64,000 bases of DNA, taken from positions 1 through 64,000 of the forward strand of contig JBQDBK010000003.1 of NCBI GenBank assembly GCA_052090825.1, read 5' to 3'. The notes under the pieces are model-generated. The model was not told the DNA's origin. It saw only the letters and a program-made list of their open reading frames with translations, and ran no database searches. The position numbers and the translations under genes were made by a program. Position 1 is the first letter of the stretch, and every line of letters starts with the position of its first letter. The DNA is from JBQDBK01 sp052090825 (GTDB lineage: Bacteria; Bacillota; Clostridia; Tissierellales; Peptoniphilaceae). Of this stretch, positions 46,077 to 55,500 are shown piece after piece.

Positions 46077-46721
46077 TTATTTAACCCTGGCATAAGTTTC
46101 AAATCTCTCTATCATTAAATCCATTTCTTCTTTATCAAGTATGACAGGTTTTCCAATTGACCTAGCCATATAATATATCTTGGCACAGTATTCAACTTCT
46201 TCAATTATATTAAAAGTATTTGCCAAAGAATAACTTCCAGCCAAAATCCCATGATTAGCAAGTAAAACTGCATACCTATCTTTCATAGCCTCATAGGCAT
46301 TATCCCCTAATTCCTTAGTCCCATAACTTGCATAGTCTGCACACCTAACATTAGGTCCTGCAAGAGCTATCATATAGTGAGAGGCAGGTATATCCTCTCT
46401 TAAAACTGCCATTACTGTAGAATAAGTTGTATGTCCGTGAATTATAGCGCTTATATCTTTTCTATTTTTATATTGAATAGCATGCATATACCACTCACTT
46501 GAAGGTTTCTTATCACCTTCAACTACCGTCCCATCTAATTCCATAATAACTATATCTTCTACTTTAATATCAAAAAAATCTATTCCACTTGGTGTTATTG
46601 CCATATACTTACTCTCTGGATCATATACGCTTAAGTTTCCACCAGTTCCCTTAGTTAAGTCTGCTTCAACTAGACGCTTACCAAATTTTATTAGGTCAAG
46701 CCTTTCCTTTTTCATTAACAT
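46077..46721 (-). CDS. fucA: Class II aldolase (L-fuculose-phosphate aldolase type)
   Basis: A 214-residue zinc aldolase of the FucA/AraD family. LTKGTGGNLSVYD binds phosphate, Glu in KPSSEWYMH is catalytic, and HGHTTYS plus ANHGIL supply the zinc histidines. It probably splits L-fuculose-1-phosphate or a related ketose phosphate into dihydroxyacetone phosphate and an aldehyde. No fucose kinase or isomerase is adjacent, so the substrate is unproven; it could equally work in a 5'-deoxyribose salvage route. Confidence 0.85.
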   Translation of the reverse strand: MLMKKERLDLIKFGKRLVEADLTKGTGGNLSVYDPESKYMAITPSGIDFFDIKVEDIVIMELDGTVVEGDKKPSSEWYMHAIQYKNRKDISAIIHGHTTYSTVMAVLREDIPASHYMIALAGPNVRCADYASYGTKELGDNAYEAMKDRYAVLLANHGILAGSYSLANTFNIIEEVEYCAKIYYMARSIGKPVILDKEEMDLMIERFETYARVK

Positions 46722-46885
46722 ATTATTCTGCCCCTTTATATTAAATATATATTATTTATAAATATAATAAATCTCCTCAATTAATTATATTATATCTTAA
46801 ATATCTTAAAGAATTAAGAACTTTTAAGACTATTAAATAAGCCTATTCAATAGTATAATGAGTATATAAATGATTGGAGGTTTTT

Positions 46886-47206
46886 ATGTATACTTGCCCA
46901 AATTGTGGAAGCGAATACGGTTATGATGATGGAACATGCTATAATTGTCCTGAATGTGGTCATATTTGGACAGATTTAAGCATTGAAAACGCAAAAGTTC
47001 GGGATGCTGTTGGAAATGAACTAAAAAATGGCGACGATGTCATTACTATTAGAGACTTAAAACTTGGAAATGAAACTATAAAAAGAGGGACTAAGGCAAA
47101 GGGTATCCGTATTTTAGATGAAGAATACGACGGACATGATATTGATGGAAAAGTAGATAAATATGGTAGCATCTACTTAAAATCATCTGTTGTAAAAAAA
47201 TTATAA
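46886..47206 (+). CDS. YjdM/PhnA-family zinc-ribbon protein
   Basis: A 106-residue protein. The N-terminal zinc ribbon has four Cys (CPNCGSEYGYDDG, then CPECGH) and the C-terminal PhnA domain follows (VRDAVGNELKNGDDVITI, KGIRILDEEYDGHDIDGK). The family was named for alkylphosphonate use, but a real role is unproven. The start is the ATG at 46886 with GGAGG five bases upstream; an in-frame TTG overlaps that site. Confidence 0.9.
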   Translation: MYTCPNCGSEYGYDDGTCYNCPECGHIWTDLSIENAKVRDAVGNELKNGDDVITIRDLKLGNETIKRGTKAKGIRILDEEYDGHDIDGKVDKYGSIYLKSSVVKKL

Positions 47207-47289
47207 ATATAAAGGAGTGGGCAATTGCCCGCTCTTTTATATTATATTCTTCTTACTGGGTATAATAAATAAACAAGGAGGAGATTAAA

Positions 47290-48306
47290 TTGAAAAGCTT
47301 TGAAAATTTTAAAATAAAAGATTTAGTCCTTAAAAATAGAATAATTATGGCCCCTATGTGCACTTATTCTTCAGATGAAGAAGGATTCGTAAAAAATTTC
47401 CATAAGGTTCACTATGGTTCAAGAGCCATGGGAGGTAGTAGCCTTATTATTGTAGAAGCAAGTGCTGTAAGTCCAGAAGGTAGAATATCTAATAATGACC
47501 TAGGCATTTGGGATGACAAGCATATTGAAGGTCTTAAATCCCTTGTAGATATAATACATGAAAATGGAGCCAAGGCTAGCATTCAACTAGCCCATGCAGG
47601 TAGAAAATGCGATAGTGGTGACCAGCCTATTTTGGCACCTTCTCCTATTAGGCATAGTCTTCAATATAAAGAACCTATTGGACTTGAAATCTCTCAAATT
47701 AAAGATTTAGTCTTGAATTTTAAAAATGCAGCTAAAAGGGCTAATGAAGCTGGATTTGATTCTATAGAAATTCATGGAGCCCATGGATATTTAATTCACC
47801 AATTTTTATCCCCTATTACTAACAAAAGGCAGGACCAATATGGGGGAACTCTTGAAAACAGGGTAAGGTTCTTAAAGGAAATTCTTCTTGCAATAAATGA
47901 AGTATGGCCTAGTAATAAGCCTATATCTCTTAGACTATCTGCCAGTGACTACAGGGAAGATGGTCTGAGCGAAGATGATACTGTCAATATAGTGAATCAA
48001 TTAAAAAACTACTTCCAACTTGCCCATATAAGTAGTGGCGGATTAGTGAGTGTAGCTATAAATACCTTCCCAGGCTATCAAGTAAATTTAGCCCAATATA
48101 TAAAAGATAAGTGTAATATTCCAACTATAGCCGTAGGACTTATAACTGACTACAGACAAGTAGAAGAAATACTTTCAAATAATAGGGCAGACCTAGTAGC
48201 TTTAGGTCGAGAATTGCTTTACAATCCTTACGCCCCACTTCAAATGGCAAAGGAAAATAATATAGAAATTGACTTTCCAGTTCAATATCTAAGAGCCTTT
48301 AAATAA
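47290..48306 (+). CDS. namA: NADPH dehydrogenase, old-yellow-enzyme family (YqjM/NamA-like)
   Basis: A 338-residue FMN oxidoreductase. It has the YqjM-type active-site APMCTYS with the redox-tuning Cys, GSRAMGGSSLIIVEA, HGAHGYLIHQFLSP, NKRQDQYGG and the C-terminal LGRELLYNPY. It reduces activated C=C bonds of enones and similar electrophiles. The start is a TTG at 47290 behind GGAGGAG. The downstream strong palindrome separates it from the convergent sortase genes. Confidence 0.92.
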   Translation: MKSFENFKIKDLVLKNRIIMAPMCTYSSDEEGFVKNFHKVHYGSRAMGGSSLIIVEASAVSPEGRISNNDLGIWDDKHIEGLKSLVDIIHENGAKASIQLAHAGRKCDSGDQPILAPSPIRHSLQYKEPIGLEISQIKDLVLNFKNAAKRANEAGFDSIEIHGAHGYLIHQFLSPITNKRQDQYGGTLENRVRFLKEILLAINEVWPSNKPISLRLSASDYREDGLSEDDTVNIVNQLKNYFQLAHISSGGLVSVAINTFPGYQVNLAQYIKDKCNIPTIAVGLITDYRQVEEILSNNRADLVALGRELLYNPYAPLQMAKENNIEIDFPVQYLRAFK

Positions 48307-48309
48307 AAT

Positions 48310-48360
48310 AAAAATACTTATATTTTGATTTATTTAAGATTTCAAAATATAAGTATTTTT
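48310..48360. terminator. Bidirectional terminator
   Basis: A 19-bp perfect stem (AAAAATACTTATATTTTGA and complement) with a 13-nt loop, ending T5 on both sides. It serves namA and the sortase operon. Confidence 0.88.
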
Positions 48361-48399
48361 TCTACTTTAATAAAATTTTATAATATAACTAAAAATTTC

Positions 48400-48969
48400 C
48401 TAAATCCTATTTGCCCTTATAGTTATCCTAGACATACTATCTATAGTACAAGTAAATAAGCTTAGGTCGTAATTTGTTTTAGTCATACTTTCCACATCAT
48501 ATCCATCTATAACTTCTCTTATTTCTACCTCATAATTGATAACCCTGCCAAGAACATCAGTAAATTTTATTTCATCGCCCTTTTCTAATTTATATATATC
48601 ATTAAAGTGTTTCTTATAATTGTGAGCCATTATTATAAGGGGATCTCCATACCTTTCCCCCATATACCTATTAGGGTATCTTTTCATTAATTTATAATTC
48701 CAGCTTGCTGTTATGGGTAATCTTTTCCCCAACTTAGGAATTTCCAACTCTCCTATTATTTCAACACCATCTATATTAACTTTAGGTATAGGAAATCCAT
48801 CTTCTTCTGGACCTAAGGGTTTTTCTTCTAAGTTGAGTTTATCAAATTCATCTACTATTTCCTGACTAAAAGCATAGGCTCTTTGTCCTTCATATAGATT
48901 ATATATCCAAAGAGCAAGACCTAGTAAGATAAAGACTAGACCTAAAGACCTTATTCTTTTTTTAGTCAT
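48400..48969 (-). CDS. Sortase, atypical MAHN active site
   Basis: A 189-residue transpeptidase with one N-terminal membrane helix (about 8-24) and no C-terminal anchor. The catalytic residues are His116 (IIMAHNY), Cys174 (LFTCTID) and an Arg in SRITIRANR (181 or 185). Canonical sortases read TGH and TLxTC, so this variant is not easily put in classes A to F. It directly follows the LPQTG protein, whose distinctive LPQTGQLWWP tail is the likely substrate. The genes overlap by 8 bases. Confidence 0.85.
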   Translation of the reverse strand: MTKKRIRSLGLVFILLGLALWIYNLYEGQRAYAFSQEIVDEFDKLNLEEKPLGPEEDGFPIPKVNIDGVEIIGELEIPKLGKRLPITASWNYKLMKRYPNRYMGERYGDPLIIMAHNYKKHFNDIYKLEKGDEIKFTDVLGRVINYEVEIREVIDGYDVESMTKTNYDLSLFTCTIDSMSRITIRANRI

Positions 48970-50005
48970 TCTTTTCTCTCCTCAATCCTAATATATAAAG
49001 AAAAATTCCAATAGCAATTAAGATTGGTATCGGCCACCAAAGTTGACCTGTTTGAGGTAATTTTTCTCTTCCATTAACCTTTTTCTTAATATTTTTGCTA
49101 TCTTCTTTACTTTCTTCAAGCTTATCTTGCTTGTCTTTAGAATTATTAGAACTATCAGTTTGGTCAAGTTCTCCTTGACCCAGTTCAATTTCTTCATTAT
49201 GTTTTAAGTCATTTTTTTCATCAGGCATAAGTGGCTTTTCTGGACTAGTATGTCCTGGCCAGTAAATACCCCCACCAGGCTCTTTATCATCTGAACCAGA
49301 AGAATCTAAGCTATAAATTTTAATGTATATAGTATTGCCAAGTCTAACTTCAGTAAAAAAAGCTCCTTCTACAAGTTTAGGCCAAGCATAGTAATTTTTT
49401 AAGGGATCCAATCCTTTAAAAACATGTCTCCAATTATTAGCATCTGATAGCCATATTTCTCCCACAAGATTGCCATCTTGATCATATATGCCAACCCAAA
49501 GTTTATCTTGAAGTCTTTCCCCCTCCCAACTTACTGCTAAGTCGAGCTTTTCTAAGTCTTTCTTTTCCTCTAGAGAAGATTTTACGTTCAGCTCTATATT
49601 TTCTCCATTAAAATATACAAGCATAGACTTACTTAATAAAACTTTTCCATTATAGTCTTTTTTATCAAAACTAAGAAGGTAGTAACCAGTTTTTTTAGGC
49701 TCATATGTCTGACTGGAATTAGGAGCAAGCTCCATATTTTCAATTGCAGAAATTCCCTCTTTATAGATATAAGCTTCTAACTTACTTGTGACTTTTTCTT
49801 TTTCTTCCGATGAAAGCAAGTTATATTCTTCTTGATTGAATTTGTATCCTAGAGGACTAAGATCTTCCATATAATAAACCCTAATATTTTGACTAGTTTT
49901 TATACTGTGGTTTATCTTTAAATATCCTGAAAATCCCATTGTTTTCATAGGAAAGATAAAAAGGATTAATAGACCTAATATTATAACTTTTTTAATAGTT
50001 TTCAT
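48962..50005 (-). CDS. LPQTG surface protein, pilus accessory
   Basis: A 347-residue secreted protein. A signal peptide (about 1-24) is followed by a mixed body with repeated aromatic segments (NNWRHVFKGLDPLKNYYAWPKL, split here by family only) and a Pro/Glu/Lys-rich spacer (about 245-312). The LPQTG anchor is at 316-320, then a QLWWPIPILIAIG membrane segment and a charged tail. It lies between the two sortase genes and may be a minor or base pilin. Its start overlaps the class C sortase stop by four bases. Confidence 0.85.
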   Translation of the reverse strand: MKTIKKVIILGLLILFIFPMKTMGFSGYLKINHSIKTSQNIRVYYMEDLSPLGYKFNQEEYNLLSSEEKEKVTSKLEAYIYKEGISAIENMELAPNSSQTYEPKKTGYYLLSFDKKDYNGKVLLSKSMLVYFNGENIELNVKSSLEEKKDLEKLDLAVSWEGERLQDKLWVGIYDQDGNLVGEIWLSDANNWRHVFKGLDPLKNYYAWPKLVEGAFFTEVRLGNTIYIKIYSLDSSGSDDKEPGGGIYWPGHTSPEKPLMPDEKNDLKHNEEIELGQGELDQTDSSNNSKDKQDKLEESKEDSKNIKKKVNGREKLPQTGQLWWPIPILIAIGIFLYILGLRREKND

Positions 50006-50823
50006 TTGTCTTTTCTCCTTTTCTTATCTACTAAAAGCATAGAAATTCCTAAAATTAAGGCTGCTGGTATTGTAATTACCGATGCAACTACAAATGGTTT
50101 TACACGAGAAGCCTCTGAACTTAAATCTACAAATTGACTTCCACCATCTACTCTGTGTCCCCTCACTAAAAGTCTGTGAGTATTAATTCCATAGGGAGTA
50201 CAGGTTAGTAAGGTTACATAGTCCTTACCTTCTTCTATTAAAATATTATTAATCTCATGTGGTTCCACTATACTTATTTGGTCCACTTCGTAGGTTAATT
50301 TTTCCTTTAATACATATATATTAAAAGTATCCCCTTCTATAAGCTGGTCTATATCTGTAAATAGTCTAGCTGATACAAGTCCCCTGTGCCCAGTTATAAC
50401 TGCATGGCTAGATTCCCCACCAACTGGTAAAGAAGACCATTCTATATGCCCTAGGGCAGATTGGAGCACCTTTTCATCAGTTCCATGATATATCGGCATC
50501 CTAAGGTTTATTGAAGGGATTTCTAGTCTTGCCATTACATCTCCTAGACCAAGATTTAAATTAGAAAAATATTCTTTCAATTCCTCATCTGACATATCTG
50601 TAGAGTGGTTTTTTTTCAATAATTTTTGGTTATACTTACGAGCTTTTTCAAGCTCCTTATTAATTTCTTCGTCACTAAATTTTTCTAGATTTTTGTTATA
50701 GTCACTAATTATTTTTGTACTTCTGCTAGCATTCCATAGGTCTGCTATACTTGGATAAAGAAGTAGGGAGAAACCCAGTATAAGAAATATTATTAATATT
50801 AAATTGACCTTATCCTTTACCAT
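50002..50823 (-). CDS. Class C (pilus) sortase
   Basis: A 273-residue pilin polymerase with an N-terminal and a C-terminal membrane helix (about 8-24 and 243-265), the class C layout. The lid motif is IADLWN (about 27-31), and the catalytic His146 (ITGHRG), Cys208 (TLLTCTPYG) and Arg217 (NTHRLLVRG) are all present. It would link LPETG pilins through Lys side chains. It lies 19 nt after the pilin gene with GAGGGG upstream. Confidence 0.95.
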   Translation of the reverse strand: MVKDKVNLILIIFLILGFSLLLYPSIADLWNASRSTKIISDYNKNLEKFSDEEINKELEKARKYNQKLLKKNHSTDMSDEELKEYFSNLNLGLGDVMARLEIPSINLRMPIYHGTDEKVLQSALGHIEWSSLPVGGESSHAVITGHRGLVSARLFTDIDQLIEGDTFNIYVLKEKLTYEVDQISIVEPHEINNILIEEGKDYVTLLTCTPYGINTHRLLVRGHRVDGGSQFVDLSSEASRVKPFVVASVITIPAALILGISMLLVDKKRRKDK

Positions 50824-50842
50824 TTTTCCCCCTCTTTTCTAC

Positions 50843-52507
50843 TTATGCCCTATCTTGTCCACTTCTTTTTCTTGCTATTAAAAGTACCAAAGCTCCAAAG
50901 AATATTACTGCTCCTGCAGTGTAAATTATAGTACGTCCCATGCCACCAGTTTCTGGAAGTTCTGCACCTGATTTATTTTCTATTTTTACAATGTTATCTT
51001 CTAAAGTTGCTGTATCAGGATCGGCTATTGTTGCTTCGTAGACTAATTTTGTTGGTGTTGTCTCATTATCTGCACCAATTTCTAATTTAACTCTTTTTTG
51101 TAGAGGGTTAAATCCGTCTGGTGCAGCACTTTCTTCGATGTAATAGGTTCCTGTTTTTAATCCTTTAATAGAGAATAGTCCAGAAGTAGTTGTTGTGATT
51201 TCTGTAACTGTTCCTTCTGAATTATAAATATAATTTTCTCCAGTATCAAATTTGCTGAATTTTAATGGTGTTCCTGCTGTTCCTTTGCTATTCTCTTCTT
51301 CTGTGTATATTTTAAATTTAGCATTTTCAAGTACTTGTTCATTACCATCTTTTATAGCAAATTTTTTTATTTGGAATTCTGTTGTTCTTACATCTGCATC
51401 AGCTGTAATAGGATCTATGCTTGTACTTGGATCATACGCTAATTCAGCATTGTTTCTATTAACATTATCATCTGAAAATGTTGTATGATTGCTCATATTA
51501 GCATTATTATTTAATTTTCCTTTGTAAGTTATTGTTATAGTTTTCTTAGTATCTTTAGTGCTTTCATCAACCGTATTATCATCTGTTCTTATAGAGTCAG
51601 CGATGGCTTGTATGGTTTTAAGAGGGAATTTTATTTCTAATTCTTTAGTTCCATCAGTTGTTCCATCAGTAAATTTTTTATTTACTTCATAAGGATATGC
51701 ATTTTCTGGAACTGGACTCGGAACTGTCCCATTGTCATATAGGGTTATGTCTTGTCCAGCAATGGTTACACTAACAGAGTTATTATCTGTCACATCAATT
51801 CCCTTTGGTACTATATCTTTCAAAGTATAAACTGTATTAGCATGGTTGTGTACATCAAAGGTAATTTTAAATTCTAATTCTTCCCCTATATTAGCATAAG
51901 TTAAATCTGCAAAATCTGTTGCAGTACCACCTTTAACTTGTTTTGTTAATTTAGGCATAATATTTTTTTCATAAACATCTGCTGTTTTATCTGTTGTAGT
52001 AAGAGATACAACAGTACCAGCATCAGATTTCACCATATAATACCCTAATTGTAAACCAGACCAAACTATACTAGTATCATTATCACTTGTTGCTGTAAGT
52101 TCATTTCCTTCTTTAACAAAATTTGTTGTTTTATCCTGTAACCAAATTGAAAAGTCATAAGGATTGATAGTTCCATTCCTTAATGGCTCAGCATCAATAA
52201 TAATCTTGCCATCTTTATTTGTTATAGGATTTCCCTGACCATTAACTTTTTTTAATTTTTGATATTCACTAAATAATATATCTTCAAAGTCTTTATTAGC
52301 CACCGTATAAGTATATGCTCCTACATCTTCATTAAAAGATAAATCAAATACTCTATATAGATTATACTTTTTATCTTTTAAAGCATTCTTTACTGTTATC
52401 TGTCCATCTTTTGCTTGCTCTGCTCTTGCTACTACAGGGCTAAATATTGATAAAACAAGCCCCAATAGTAGTGCCATTGAAATAATTTTCTTACTAATTT
52501 TTTCCAT
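50843..52507 (-). CDS. Backbone pilin with isopeptide domains (LPETG)
   Basis: A 554-residue major pilin. The signal peptide (1-29) ends VARA. A pilin-like VYEKN motif carries Lys181, the probable polymerisation Lys. Middle isopeptide domains follow, with a D-type fimbrial domain around LTYANIGEELEFKITF and a Cna-B-like last domain with the E-box EESAAPDG. The LPETG anchor lies at 517-521. Its ATG comes one base after the adhesin stop and its ribosome site lies in the adhesin's last codons, so the two are translationally coupled. Confidence 0.92.
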   Translation of the reverse strand: MEKISKKIISMALLLGLVLSIFSPVVARAEQAKDGQITVKNALKDKKYNLYRVFDLSFNEDVGAYTYTVANKDFEDILFSEYQKLKKVNGQGNPITNKDGKIIIDAEPLRNGTINPYDFSIWLQDKTTNFVKEGNELTATSDNDTSIVWSGLQLGYYMVKSDAGTVVSLTTTDKTADVYEKNIMPKLTKQVKGGTATDFADLTYANIGEELEFKITFDVHNHANTVYTLKDIVPKGIDVTDNNSVSVTIAGQDITLYDNGTVPSPVPENAYPYEVNKKFTDGTTDGTKELEIKFPLKTIQAIADSIRTDDNTVDESTKDTKKTITITYKGKLNNNANMSNHTTFSDDNVNRNNAELAYDPSTSIDPITADADVRTTEFQIKKFAIKDGNEQVLENAKFKIYTEEENSKGTAGTPLKFSKFDTGENYIYNSEGTVTEITTTTSGLFSIKGLKTGTYYIEESAAPDGFNPLQKRVKLEIGADNETTPTKLVYEATIADPDTATLEDNIVKIENKSGAELPETGGMGRTIIYTAGAVIFFGALVLLIARKRSGQDRA

Positions 52508-52508
52508 C

Positions 52509-55500
52509 TTAATTTTCTCCTTTTGTTTTAATATTTTTATATTTTTTTCTATATATTAATGAAGTTACTGTTGCAAATATAATTCCAATAGCAACTTTCT
52601 TAACAATATTTGTACCAATACCACCAGTTTCTGGTAATCGGTAGTTTGTTCTGTCTAATTTTATTCTTAGAACAAGAATTCCATTTTGATACTCCCACTC
52701 TATTTGTTCATCTAAAGGATGTCCACTGAGGATTTTAGGTTCTAATTTCCCTTCATTATTTTTTACTACTTGAATAATAAACGGTTCTAATATATTTTGG
52801 AATACTTCATCATTCCCATTAGGTGGATTGTATTCTTGGTTCAAAGCATACTCGTTTCCTTCATAATAGGACAGTTTATCAATACGCTCAATTCCATTTA
52901 AATTCGTTTCAAAGATATCTGTAAGCTCTCCATCATGGTCAGGTTTTTCTAATTTATAATAGTTAGTATTTTTCAATAGTTCAAGGGGGTTTCCTGGTAA
53001 GACTTCATCAATACTTCCATATATTGAGAACTGCATTCCTTTAATAGCCCTATAATCCTTATATTCCTTAGTTCTACCTTCTACTTGTAATGCTAACTCA
53101 AAAGTATCTGTATAGATATTGGTTAATTGAAATACATTATCACCCTCATTACTCAACTCACTGTTTTCTATTTTAAAATTAGGAAAATCTGAAAAGTCTT
53201 TATTTTCTCCATTAAATTTGGCAACTCTTCTGACAATCGGATAGTTAAAATATTCTTCATTGTCTTCACTAATAGATATTTCTTCCATAACTAATGGACT
53301 TATTTCCCCATTTGTCCCTTCTAAACCTGTAACATACCAAATCAACTTTTTACTATTGCTTATTACTGAATTTGCATTATCATAAGTTAAAGTCTTTGTA
53401 TATTTTTCTCCCTTTTCTATACCTTCTATATTTATTTGAAAATTCATACCCTGGGAATCTCCCTTTATAATATCTTCAAATTCTGCTGTAGTTAAATTTT
53501 CAAAATCCTTCTCCACCCTTAAAGCTTTAATATCAGATTTTATTTCATTAGTTACATCTATATAGTTTATTGACCTATCATGACTTAATTTATTTCCTGG
53601 GTAAGATTTAACAGAACCTTCTTCTTTTTCAATAATATCATAGTAAGGAGCTTTATCACTTTCTATTCTTTCAATAGAGAATTCAAAATCTGGAATAGGT
53701 TGATAAATGCTATCTGCTTTTGGAACTTCTTTTAAAACATAATTTCCTTGCAATAAATCAGTGAAAACTAAACTTCCATCTTCTAAAGTATCTTTTGTTT
53801 GTGGAAATTTACTATCATCTGAATCCCCAGAAATTTTATGAAGTTCAAAAGTTATTTCCTTTAGAGGGTTACCACTTTTATCTTTTTTATGCAAAAATAT
53901 AATTCCACCTTTTGAGTACAAGTTGTCAAAATCAACTAAGTCGTAATCTTCTGTTTTATAGGCTCCTTCTCTTGGACTTTTTATAGAGGCTAATTTTGAT
54001 GTCGCATAGGAAAAAGAATCAATTTGAATCTCAGGATTTTCTCCAGACTTCTTATAAGGCTTAATTCTACTATATAAATTATTTTTAGCTCCATCCTCAT
54101 AATCCTTTAAGTCTACACCTCTTTCTTCCAACTGGAAGAATTCATATTTAAATACCCTTGCTCTCCACTTAACAATCTTATTCGTCTCATCAAAAACTGT
54201 ATTTACTCTTTGAATTTCATCATAAGTCTTTGGTTCTTCTCCTAAAATCGGATAGTCTGTTTGATTTGTATTCCCATCACTAGTACGGTTAAAAGCTAAA
54301 GTATAAAGCGTATCATTATATTGACGATTCTCATCTTGAAGATCACCCCTCTTAGAGTCTACTTTCATTTGAATATTAAATCTTTCTTCAGGATTATTAT
54401 CATTCCCTGGTTCGTGAAGTTCTTTTAATTTTTCTATATCTTTTACATCGATATTTACAAATTGTTTTCCTATAGTTAAATCTGTCATATTCGCATAAAC
54501 TATACCTTTAAGATAAGAACCATTGACTTGTCTATCTATCCACAAAAAATCAATATCATAGCTATCAATTTTTATGTTTCTTTTATCTGGCTGAAAAAAG
54601 ACATCAGGCCCATTATCAATAGATTTCTTTAATATAGCCAAGACAGTATCTGATTCCCCTAACCAGTCTATACTATCTTCCCTTAGCCTAACATCGGTAA
54701 TTGTAAAACCTGGAGTCTTAAAAGTTGGATCTTTACCACTGCCTATATCTACAATTTTTTCTATATAAATTTGATTAATTAGTCTTTCATCATTTCCTGT
54801 TGTATCCACATCAAACACAAGACTCCTATCGCTTCTAAACTTTCTTTTCAATGTATCATTCATAGTAATAGAAGAAGTTGAAGTCTTGTCTGCTTTTGGT
54901 AAATCTTGTCCATAAAATAGTCTTCCAATAGCTACAACAGGAGTTACAATATCATTACTCGTTTCTCTAGCAAGAAGATCTTCTACACTCATGGCTCTTT
55001 CAAGGTCCATAATTCCTTTGCCATAATTAAATTCAAAGTATAAAGGGGCTGAAAGTTCTTTCCATTTTGTTGTAAGTGGGTTTTTATTTCCATAAGATAT
55101 AAATAGTTTTTCTGTTTGTGCTACTCCATTGACACTAACCTTATCACCTGAAATTTCAATTCCACTTCCATCAGTTTTTTTTGTAAATTCAGCATCTTTA
55201 TCTATTAAATAGTTTGTACCATCTAATGTAATTTCCCAACCTATCAAATCATATTCTTTATAATGGTCTTTTAATAAATCTTCTGTTAAATTGCTTGGCA
55301 AACTATCTTTTTTCTGTCCCATTCTATACAGATTCTTATAAGGATTTTCTTCCCCTGAGTGCTGAATATTATATATTTTCCCAATAGGTCCTAGTTCTTT
55401 ATAAGATCCTTTAGGAATATTAGTTCCCAAATTATTATCAAGATTGTCGACTAATATCTTTTCCATAAGACGAACATTATTTAGCCATTCATTTTCTCCT

